Below, piece after piece: positions 6,526 to 14,900 of a DNA stretch of 54,855 nucleotides. The notes under the pieces were generated by a model, which did no database searches, was not told the DNA's origin, and saw nothing but the letters and a program-made list of their open reading frames with translations. The stretch lies in NCBI GenBank assembly GCA_016342325.1, contig JAEINR010000032.1, forward strand, positions 1 to 54,855. Direction: 5' to 3'. Numbering within the stretch: position 1 is the stretch's first letter; the number at the start of each line of letters is the position of its first letter. A program made the translations under genes and the position numbers. This stretch comes from Desulfobacterium sp. (GTDB taxonomy: Bacteria; Desulfobacterota; Desulfobacteria; Desulfobacterales; Desulfobacteraceae).

Positions 6526-7332
6526 TTAACTTTCCTCGAAGAATTTAATAAATTCAGTGGCAATTCTTCGGAATGCTTGGGCTCCTTTTGACTGAGCCCG
6601 GTATGTAAAAATAGAATGTCCCTTTAGCGCCTCAAGGTTTTGGAAGTCGGCAGATGTCGGGATGGGGGTCCGTAGGATATTCTCCTCCCCAAACCGAAGT
6701 TTCGCCATTTCGATATTCGCCTTGCAAGCAGACACCCGCCTGTCCACTCGGTTGGTCACGATTTTGGCAAATTTGAAGTCTTTGTTCCCAGACTTCGCAA
6801 TGCCTTGGGCCAGACCTAAAACTCCCTTTATCCCTTCCAGAGAATTCCCGCTCCCGGCTTCGGCAGGGATTAATAGAAAATCAGAAGTATGTAATGCCAA
6901 GGATAGGAAAATAGCCAGCGTAGGAGGCACATCTACAAATGTAAAATCATAATTTTGAATAGCATAATCCCTGATAGTCTCTTTTAACAAGGTATTTGAT
7001 TGTGGGAAATCCAGGGTTAAAGGCATTTCAAGCCCCGAAGACTCGATAACATTCGGGAGAATGAAAAGATTAGGGTGAACTGTGGGATAGATGCAATCCT
7101 CAATGGCTGGGGGGGGAGTTTCTTTGTCCAGCAACTCATACAGAGTGTCTTTAATCTTCGTATGCGAGGGTAACAGATAAGAGGTGCTGTTACTTTGGGG
7201 ATCGCTGTCTACGACTAAGACTTTAAATTTTTTTAGAGCTAAAGCCGCTGCCAAATTCACCGTGGTGATAGTTTTTCCCACGCCTCCCTTGTGATTTGCT
7301 ATGGCCCCGATGTATCCACGTTTTAATTTCAT
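6526..7332 (-). CDS. parA: ParA-family partition ATPase
   Basis: 268 residues, ATG 7332 with GGGAGG upstream. Deviant Walker A KGGVGKT at residues 15-21 with the signature Lys, Walker A' region DSDPQSN at 42-48, Walker B FVDVPPT near 130. No N-terminal HTH, so it is the short (Soj/type Ib-like) kind and probably does not bind an operator by itself. ParA proteins move plasmid or chromosome copies along the nucleoid with a centromere-binding partner. No classical ParB is in the window; the next gene, starting five bases after the stop, is the obvious partner. Preceded by a near-consensus promoter. Presence of parA in a phage genome points to a plasmid-like lysogenic state, as in P1, N15 and similar phages. 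Confidence 0.92.
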   Translation of the reverse strand: MKLKRGYIGAIANHKGGVGKTITTVNLAAALALKKFKVLVVDSDPQSNSTSYLLPSHTKIKDTLYELLDKETPPPAIEDCIYPTVHPNLFILPNVIESSGLEMPLTLDFPQSNTLLKETIRDYAIQNYDFTFVDVPPTLAIFLSLALHTSDFLLIPAEAGSGNSLEGIKGVLGLAQGIAKSGNKDFKFAKIVTNRVDRRVSACKANIEMAKLRFGEENILRTPIPTSADFQNLEALKGHSIFTYRAQSKGAQAFRRIATEFIKFFEES

Positions 7333-7374
7333 CCTGCCTCCCTATGGGTTGGGTTTAAAATGCCGCTCTATTGA

Positions 7375-7403
7375 CCGATACCCGAAAAACCGCACAATGT
7401 CAA
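7375..7403 (-). promoter_or_regulatory. Promoter of the parA operon
   Basis: Minus strand TTGACA (7403-7398), 17 bases, TATCGG (7380-7375). Leader of about 35 bases to the GGGAGG box and ATG 7332. Confidence 0.65.
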
Positions 7404-7474
7404 CCCCCTTCACCTACAGAAGCATAGTGAAAGCAAAGCCCAAGAGGTTGGACTGCATGGTCTTTCACGGCCCT

Positions 7475-7511
7475 AAAAAAAAACCCTCGGCATCTTTTGG
7501 GATGCCAAAGG
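7475..7511 (-). terminator. Rho-independent terminator between lysis operon and parA
   Basis: Minus strand: CCTTTGGCATC, short loop, GATGCCGAGG, then a run of nine T. Stops leftward transcription from the lysis cassette before parA. The other strand has a shorter T tract, so weak rightward activity is possible. Confidence 0.75.
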
Positions 7512-7534
7512 TTCTTTTTAAACGGGAAAAAACT

Positions 7535-7550
7535 TTCACACCTATGTGAA
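7535..7550. promoter_or_regulatory. TTCACA-CCTA-TGTGAA palindrome upstream of parA
   Basis: Perfect six-base arms around four bases. TTCAC or GTGAA words recur nearby (about 7411, 7430 and 7462). The arms share TTTCAC/GTGAA with the chromosomal parS core, but with extra bases in the centre. Could be a centromere or operator site. The rest of the 7333-7655 gap is the parA promoter, the terminator at 7475 and A/T-rich sequence without a frame. Confidence 0.35.
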
Positions 7551-7655
7551 TTACTAAGTGACGCTATATTATTTATTTTAGCTTGTCAAACAGTTTGGAT
7601 GCTATTTTTTCAGGGTGTTACGATGTGGTAGAAAACCGATTAAATGGGGTATTTA

Positions 7656-8063
7656 TTACATAATAGGCCACCTTTTTTTTCCAAAATGGAAATATCTATT
7701 CCCACCGGCTAACACTCCGATAAAATAGAGGTCTGACCAGTGCTTGTATATTTGGCGAACGACGAAGTCAGGAAGAAGCTGGTCGTCCATAATCAGATTG
7801 TTTCTTAATGTTCCAATGTCAAGGTTTGATATCTGAATTCTTATTCTATGTCTTAACCGCCAGTCGGCTTTAACCTTGTCCCAAGGGGAACCTCCCACTG
7901 CGTAATCGTAATCATGAGGCTGGCAAGGGAGCCTGAACAGATCCGCATGGCCAGGTTTAAACCAAGAATCTTTTCCACCGCACCCGTTACAAATTTCGGC
8001 CTCCAGGTCTACGGTCAAATCCTGGAAAAGAACAGGCTTTTCAGTTTGCCATTGAATGTCCAT
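7656..8063 (-). CDS. Phage phospholipase-A2-like protein
   Basis: 135 residues, ATG 8063 sharing its A with the TAA of the lipoprotein gene. A Ca-loop-like CNGCGG (residues 25-30) is followed by CQPHDYDYAVGG (47-58) with the His50-Asp51 pair and Tyr54 that mark the PLA2 catalytic helix, then DKVKADWRLR. The C-terminal part (YKHWSDLYFIGVLAGGNRYFHFGKK) is like that of phage proteins with NGCG...C.HD..Y. PLA2 enzymes cut the sn-2 acyl ester of phospholipids, and a Gram-negative phage could use one on the inner or outer membrane during lysis. Last gene of the lysis cassette and followed by a terminator. Activity is inferred from the motif only. Confidence 0.55.
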   Translation of the reverse strand: MDIQWQTEKPVLFQDLTVDLEAEICNGCGGKDSWFKPGHADLFRLPCQPHDYDYAVGGSPWDKVKADWRLRHRIRIQISNLDIGTLRNNLIMDDQLLPDFVVRQIYKHWSDLYFIGVLAGGNRYFHFGKKRWPIM

Positions 8064-8239
8064 TAGTCATGCCCCTCCTGTACAATTTCAATTCCATGTC
8101 CTTTGAATAAATCTGGGGTGACAGCTTTAAATCGAACATTCAATCCATCTGCACCCAGGTCCACGGCCACACCCATACACCCCTGGCAGATCATGCAGGC
8201 AACGACCAACCCAACGACCAATATTCTTTTCATTGTCAT
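8063..8239 (-). CDS. Small lipoprotein of the lysis cassette (candidate o-spanin-like)
   Basis: 58 residues, ATG 8239. MTMKRILVVGLVVACMICQGC is a type II signal peptide: basic n-region, hydrophobic core, and lipobox-like ends at Cys15 (VVAC) and Cys21. The mature part is short (about 37-43 residues: AVDLGADGLNVRFKAVTPDLFKGHGIEIV). It overlaps the end of the endolysin gene by four bases and the start of the PLA2-like gene by one. Outer-membrane lipoproteins in this position are commonly o-spanins, but those are usually Pro-rich and paired with an inner-membrane i-spanin, which I do not see. It may also anchor or serve the PLA2-like protein. Confidence 0.7.
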   Translation of the reverse strand: MTMKRILVVGLVVACMICQGCMGVAVDLGADGLNVRFKAVTPDLFKGHGIEIVQEGHD

Positions 8240-8535
8240 TTTTCTCCGTAGCTATAATGGTTCCCATCTTTCTTCTTGAAACGACCGCCCCAGGTCCCGC
8301 CAAGCGATTCCCAGAATTCTCCAAGCTCTTGATGATCATCTGTCTCTGTTAGATAGATCCCATCTTTGAAGAGGTTTAAGTCGATGGCTAACCTTTTATA
8401 ATGGAAACTCCCATCTTTATGGCCGTCTTTGGCCCAGGCGTCACCGAAAGTAAGTTCATACCCTTTTATCGTTGCGAAGACGATTAACAACCCGACCATT
8501 CGGGCAAATTCAGATTGACGTTTGCGTCGACTCAC
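8236..8535 (-). CDS. Endolysin, peptidase M15 (L-Ala-D-Glu endopeptidase type)
   Basis: 99 residues from GTG 8535, preceded by GAGGAGG; the longer frame to 8574 has no such site. Opens SRRKRQSEFARMVGLLI, as typical short M15 phage endolysins do. Zinc ligands in order: His45 in SFHYKRLAIDLNLF, Asp52, and His93 in DGNHYSY; the intervening LGEFWESLGGTWGGRF is the family's conserved block. These enzymes cut the peptide cross-link stem of Gram-negative peptidoglycan. No signal peptide, so release depends on the holin-like protein. The gene starts 26 bases inside the end of the holin-like gene and its stop overlaps the lipoprotein start. Confidence 0.9.
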   Translation of the reverse strand: MSRRKRQSEFARMVGLLIVFATIKGYELTFGDAWAKDGHKDGSFHYKRLAIDLNLFKDGIYLTETDDHQELGEFWESLGGTWGGRFKKKDGNHYSYGEK

Positions 8536-8740
8536 CTGTCCTCCTCTGTTTGGACCTTTTTTTGAAAATGTCATTTTTGAGTCGCAGGATCACCAATACC
8601 AGAGCAAGGAATCCGGCCAGAGTATTGAAGAGGTCTCCCCATTCAGGGCATGACCGTGGGAGATACTCTTTGAAAAGTAGCGCCCATGCGAAAGCCCCGG
8701 CGAAGTAAGTTTTTAGTGCTTCAATTAAATCAGAACTCAT
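8510..8740 (-). CDS. Holin-like small membrane protein
   Basis: 76 residues from ATG 8740, AGGAG seven bases upstream (a GTG lies one codon earlier). Hydrophobic segments at about 12-24 (YFAGAFAWALLF) and 38-54 (LFNTLAGFLALVLVILRL), then a strongly basic tail (KKRSKQRR), the plan of class II holins. It directly precedes and overlaps the endolysin. No family signature beyond topology and position. Confidence 0.7.
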   Translation of the reverse strand: MSSDLIEALKTYFAGAFAWALLFKEYLPRSCPEWGDLFNTLAGFLALVLVILRLKNDIFKKRSKQRRTGESTQTSI

Positions 8741-8749
8741 CACACACTC

Positions 8750-8821
8750 CTATTTCAGAAGAATCGCTAAAACTCCGATTCCTGTCCAAACTCCCCAGAA
8801 AGAATAATACAAAACGTCCAT
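8750..8821 (-). CDS. 23-residue single-pass membrane peptide
   Basis: ATG 8821 with GGAGGG seven bases upstream, stop TAG at 8752. MDVLYYSFWGVWTGIGVLAILLK is one hydrophobic helix with a terminal Lys. Nine bases separate it from the holin-like start. The good RBS and tight spacing argue that it is translated. A role as antiholin or pinholin-like peptide is only suggested by position. Confidence 0.55.
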   Translation of the reverse strand: MDVLYYSFWGVWTGIGVLAILLK

Positions 8822-8852
8822 TTAACCCTCCATTAACCACGATGATAACCAC

Positions 8853-8975
8853 GCCTATGGACACGCCTATGGAATAGTCCTTTTATAGTCCTTTTATAGT
8901 CGTGTCATAGGCTTGACATTTTTAATTTAGCGATATTTCAAACGAAAATCTATATATATTCTTTTTCGAATCTAT
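8853..8975. promoter_or_regulatory. Control region of the lysis operon: inverted repeat and AATCTAT pair
   Basis: GCCTATGGACACG (8853-8865) and CGTGTCATAGGC (8901-8912) form an inverted repeat with one bulge; between them TAGTCCTTTTA is repeated. AATCTAT occurs at 8947-8953 and 8969-8975, 22 bp apart, the second ending at the giant gene's stop. A TTGACA at 8913 points rightward without a clear -10. No leftward consensus promoter is obvious. Confidence 0.45.
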
Positions 8976-11900
8976 TATCGTTTGGATTTTTTCGTGGACA
9001 TGCTCCTAAGAGCCGTCTTGACACTTTTGTCGGTGATATAGGTTGCTCCCCTGCCCCTGACCCCTTTATCCCGAACCCTGCGGTTATAGGCCAACACCAT
9101 GCCCCTGATCCGCATCATATCAGCCGGGTTCCGCTTCTCCGGAGGCTTGATAAAGTGCCCCTTCAGGTGCATGTAAATGTCTGACCGCATATCCTGGTAC
9201 TTGGCTTTGATCTTCTTGTCAGCGTAGAGCTTGTTCAACTTGCTGGCAGATCGGGTGGGCCGGAAAGACAGCGCCTCCAGGAGCGCATCCAGTTCGTCAT
9301 GCTTGATACGTTTCCCTTCATAGAACACCGGGGCTCCGGAATAGGTCGTGGTGCCCTGGTCATATTTCCGGGCCGCTTCAAACATATTCTGAACGAATGC
9401 CGGGGAAAAATCCTCTGCTGCCCTCCAGTAGAAACCCTTGGTAACGTTCCTGGCGCCATCCCATATATCGCCACACATGGAACCGAACGCTCCCAGGCCG
9501 GCATCCGGAATACCCATCTTCAAAGATCCGGACAGATCCGCTCCGTGCTCGGGGATACCCATCACACCGTACCGGGCAATGCGCTCGGCCATGGGACCGT
9601 AATTCGTATCCAGGTATTTATAGAAATCATCCTCGGGGTCATCGCTGCCCATGAGTTTGCCAATCAGGGTAATGAGTGCACTAGCACCCAGGGAAGATCC
9701 TACGCCAAACATGGTTGGTGCAAATGCCAGCCAAAGAGCGCCCTGGGCATTGTCGTTCATCCAGGTCCCAGGCTTCTTGATTTCTGCATCACGGATACCT
9801 CTCCATCCCATTTTGGCCATGTTGAGCATATAGTTATGGGTAAAAGTCATGAAGATGTAGGGCACCTGGAGCATCCGGGCCGCCGGTTTCTCCCCTTTCA
9901 TCCAGCCGGGCTTATTGGCCCGTTCGTAAACACCATGGGCATCATCAGAGAGTTCCTTTGCCCTTTGCAACAGATCAAAATTAACGTTGCCATCTTCATT
10001 GACCAGGTCAACCTTTGCCTGGCCGGCCAGGGTTTTATATAAGCCGGCAATGGTGGCCGCCCGGTTGATCTGCTCCGTGACGGAAAAACCAAACATCAGG
10101 GCATTCATCATCTTGTCAAAGCCTTTGCCTACCTTTGTCTGGAGCGTGTCAAATGCTTCTTGGTTAAGTTTCGGTTGATCCAGGCCCTTATCGGCAATGG
10201 CCTGGAACAAGGCTTTATGGGCAGGGTCCAGGGTCTGGGACCCAAATTTGAATTGCCCGTAGAGTTTGATACTTTTGGCCACATTGGTGCCCACGGCCTG
10301 GAAGGACAACCCGGCAGCTTTGGCCACCCCGGGGACGCCCAGGGCAAGGTTGGTCAGGTTGATCGCCGCCGAACTGACCCGGCCTGCCAAGAAATAAAAC
10401 ACCGTGGCCGCCCTGACTTTGTTGATAGCCCGGTCAATGGCGTCATCATTCCGGAGGATATCCTCCATGGAATCGGTAAGCTCGGCGTGTAGGTTTTCCT
10501 GTTTTACCGGATCGATCTTTGATGAATTGACCAGGTCAGCGTAATCTTTCCAAATGCCAGCGGACAACCGGCCTATCTCTTTCCGGAGTGCCTGGGCTTG
10601 CTGGGAATTTGTGTATTTCAGCCGGGAACCCTTTTGCAATTCCTCGACTTTCTCCAGGATGGCCTTGGCTTCCGAAGCCGAATTGAACTCTTTTTTAAAC
10701 AGCAGTTTTCGAAGCTCGGCAAGTTCTTTCTTTTTCTCCCCGGCCGTGGCAACTTCCTCGGGTGTGCTGATCACCATTTGCTTCAACTGCTCCTGGGCCT
10801 TGAGGAGATCCCGGCTACCTGGGTGCTTGGCCTGGAACTCCTCCCAGGTCGTTTCCATGCCCATCATCATGGAGTATCCCTTTTGTGCGATGGTCTGTTT
10901 TGCAAATCCACCTGCAGCGCCGGCAACAAGTTGGGCTGTGGCCGTGAGTAGGTCCTCTTCATATCCCTTGACGACATCAGTACCCGTGGACTCTGACCTA
11001 GGAATCATCCTGGCCCGGGAGCCACGGGAACGAATCTGGTTTGCGAGTTCTTGGACAAAGTCGGAAACGAACTGTTCATTGACGGATTCGTTAAGTCCTG
11101 CATTTCTGAACAGGGCTTCAACGAGTTGTTTCTCAATGTCCTGGGGAGGATTCCTAAAAACATACTGAGGGGTATATGCCATCCCCTTGGCGGTCAGCTT
11201 CATATCGTCAACGTACACCCCGCCCAGAGACTCCATCAGCTTTTCAAAAGCTGGATCGAAGGGGATGGACCCGGTCAGGATGAACCTATTGCCTTCCAGC
11301 TTGCCATTGAATTTAAGATCAGACAATGACCTTTTGTAGATAGGGATCTTGGACAGGACCTGACTCGTTGCTGCCTGCTCGGCCATGCTGTCCCGGATAC
11401 CTTCAAACATTTTTTCCGGGATCACCGTGTTCTTTTTTAATCCGGAGACTGTGTATCCCTGGGCTTTAAGATCGCTCATCCTTTTGGATGCCATGACCTT
11501 AGAATCAAAATATTCCCTGGTGGAGTGATCCCCTTCCTTACTGGCGAAGACTTCAAATTTTCCGGACTGTCTGATCCTGGGGAAGTAGTACCCACGCCTA
11601 TCGCCCATGATCTTCAAGGCCGCCCGGATATCCACCTCGATGCTGCCCTCGATGGTCTCCATGACAACCTTGGGAATGGGCTCCCCGTTAAGCTCGGCCT
11701 CCTCGATGATGTTCAACCATTCATCGTAATAATGATGAAAGGAGTTCATGACTATGTTTCGGTAAGCCTTCAGGGCTTCCTTTTCCATGTCGTTACCCGG
11801 GTAGGCGGCCATTTCGTGTTCGATGGCGGCCTGCTCGGCCAGGGCTTCAGACTCGTATATGTCTCCAATCCTTTCCCCTTTCACGGCCTGGGCAATCCAT

Positions 11901-14900
11901 CCACCATCCTCTTTCCGGATCTTCCATCCCTTCTGGTTGATATCCCGGTCCATGATGTAGGCGTTCAAGGCCGCATACTTGGCCTTGTGTTTCATCAGGG
12001 GCAGGATTCCATCCGTGAAGTGGTCGAATTCTCCTCTTACACCTGCAGTGCTGGAAAATAGATCCGTCTCTTTCTCCACTTTGATCGAGGTTTTGTTTAG
12101 CATCAGGTCAATGACCTTATCAGCCGTGGCGTCAAGGCCCTTGAAATGGGACAGGATGGACATGACCCGCTCGATGGCAGAGAGGTCTTTCTTGTCTGAG
12201 GCTTTCACCTTTTCGGGCTTGAATATGGCCTTGGCCCAGTCGTTGGCTTCTTTCCATGCCTTGTTGCTTTTCTTCTGCTCGGCCTTGGTTACGGTTGCCT
12301 TGGGCTCTACTGTGGAATACTGAGCCTGTGATTCTCCAAATCCATACGCTTCAAAATCAAATTCGGCACCGTTCGCCCTGGGTAAATCTGCGGTGCCGAG
12401 TTCTTCATTGATTGCCGCCACTTCGGAATCTGTGAGTATCCGGTTAATTTTCATGGCCCCTGATATGATCCATGAGCCCGTCATGTTTGAATTGGTCTTG
12501 TATCTGTATGATCCATCAACGGGAATCTGATCCGTAATGTGGGCGGTCCTGGCGATGGGCTTACCGGCCTTGGTCAAAGTAGCCCTCTTGTTCGCTTCTG
12601 TTTGCCAATCAACATCATTGGGCATTTCAACTTCTGTCCACACCTGATCCGCTGGTCTGAACTGGGGCTTTGAGCTTCCATCTCCTGATTCCCCTATATG
12701 AGTCGCCATAGGGGAATCCCCGCCATGCCATCCTGGACGAAATGCCAGTGGGCCCAGGGTTGATTTTACTTTACCCTTATCGTTCATGGGTCCGATTTCC
12801 GCATCATGCCATAGACCCATTCCAACGGGATCTTTAGCCCCGACAAACAGCGGGAACAGTTTCCCGGGATGCTTCTTTTTCACCTTGAACAATTTGTACG
12901 CCTTGATCGTCTTCTTGGGTTCCGGTTTGGTTCGCAGTTCATAATGGGTATCCTTGTGCTCGATTCCCTCTGTCTCCCTGCTGTAGATCGATCCAGACTC
13001 CATGCCCCTGGCCACCTGCCGTGTAGATGAGTGGCCTAGATTCACCAAGGCGTCCAAAAAGTCGCCCACCTTCTGAACGATCCGGCCCACCAGGGTTCCC
13101 CGGTATGCTTTTCGGTCTGCCAGCACCTGGGCTATCAGGTTTGCCCGGTTTTCAGCCATGTCTTTATTCCAAGGTCCCTTGAATTGTCCCTCACGGTTTA
13201 GAGCCCGGGCTTTCCCGTCCAGGGCGATCTTGTCAGCTTGGGTGATAACCCCTATGTCTTCAAGCCAGTGCGCAACCTCATGGGACAGGGTGCCGGTGTC
13301 GGCAAAGTCACTGGACAAGGTGATGGTATTGGAAACATACTTGCCGGCGATCTCCCCGCCCCTGCCCATCTTGCCGGATTTGATTGCAAACTGGTACTCA
13401 CCGGAAGAGAGGCGCTTTACCGTGTTGATTTGACACCCGGCGCCATTCTTCAATCGCACCCATACAGACTTGTCCGGAGAGAGCCCTACGTTTTGCCCTG
13501 GGAACATCTTCTGTATGTCCTGGAGCGTGACCTCCTGGCCGGGGATGGTTGCGGTGGAATACATGGGTTCCTGCAATTCAGCTTTGTCGAGTCCCTGCTG
13601 GCCGAAACCAGCGGCTCCTATGTCTGGGTGTCTGGTGTCCTTGGTCTTGGGTGTCAGATCCTCATATATCGGGAGGTTATTAATATCTTTGACCTCGGTG
13701 TAAGTGAAAACTTCATGTGCAGAAGTGTCCCCTTCTTTGTGGGCCATGACATAGAACTCTTCTGCCCCGGCCCGGTGCCCCTCAACTTCGTATGCCTTAC
13801 CTTCATGATAAACCAAGGTCCCAATGGGTGCGCCCTGGGTGAGCCATACAGGGGGAGCGTCCGGGAATGCTGCCATGTCAGCCTGGATGGATTCCAGCAT
13901 TGCCTCTTTGTTTTGAAGAGCGGACTCCTGCCCAAAGGTTTCATGCTGAACCTGCTCAAACCTTTTAACGGCCCGGTGTTTGTCTTCAAGTTCCTGGGCA
14001 AGGTTTTCTGCTTTTTTGCCCATTGTTCTCCCGATGGAATCCAGGCTACCCATGACAGGCTGCACATTATAATAGCCCTCTCTGTCCAGGAAATACTCAG
14101 GGGCTACTGCCCACCGGGGTTCCATTACAATGTCAAAACCCCTAAAATGGCCTACGACTATTGACCCGTCATCATTATCTATCCTCTTCCCATGGTTCTT
14201 GATGAACATTTTTTCCAAGGCCACATTTGCTTTTTTACGGTTGGTATATGTCTTCTTACCTACCGTAATAGAAAAGGGTTTTTGCTTTTCTGTTTCAAAG
14301 TTGACAATATCAGAGTTGACCTTGGAAGCGTCTTTTTCAATCTCAGGGATCTTGGTTTTATTTTTTTTGAGCTTTTGCTTTGCTTCAACGATCCCCATGT
14401 CATGGAGGCGTTTTTTCTTGGACAGCTTTTCAATATCTTTTTTGAGTTTTTCGATCATCAGGATACGGGAATCCCCGGCGGCTTCTGCAAAGCTGGCTGT
14501 GATATCGTCAAGCTCGTTGCCTTCGTTCATATCAAGGGCATCACCCTCGATTGATCTCATACCGTCCTTGGCTCTCAAGAAATCAATGATAAGCTTCTGT
14601 TTCTTTGCTAATACCTGCCACCGTCGAGCGTCAATATTATTCGTGATATAACGGAATTCCAAGACAGTGTTCCATCTATTCCCCTGTCTCCAGCCCCGGC
14701 CGTTCCGCTGCTCCAATTCCCCAGGCATCCAGGGGGCATCGAGGTGGTGCATGGCCTTTAGGTTCTCCTGCATGTTCACGCCAGTTCCAAGGGTAGAGGT
14801 CAAGCCTATAACCACCCGGATCTCAGCCTTGTTGACAGCATCCGCAATTGCCAGCCTTTTTTTCTTCGTAGTTTTCCCGGTAACAACAGCTATTTGATGT

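Larger units (their letters stand above)
7475..7556 (-). ncRNA. Possible small RNA ending in a strong terminator
   Basis: On the minus strand TTGACA (7589-7584) and TATAGC (7568-7563) with a short 15-base spacer would start an RNA near 7556. It would contain the TTCACA/TGTGAA palindrome and end at 7511-7475, where GGCATC pairs with GATGCC followed by nine T. Length about 80 bases and no reading frame. The terminator may instead simply end the lysis operon. Confidence 0.3.

Noticed and set aside
8127-8339. 70-codon frame in the lysis cassette
   Set aside because: Overlaps both the endolysin and the lipoprotein in another phase; the 58-residue lipoprotein frame has the signal peptide and fits the junctions.
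13238-14164. 308-codon open frame on the plus strand inside the giant gene, and similar ones at 27660-28274, 11525-12061, 37011-37523, 1006-1647 and 48396-49079
   Set aside because: Antisense shadows of strongly coding genes; no RBS, Pro/Arg/Leu-rich composition, and the minus-strand genes have clear domains.
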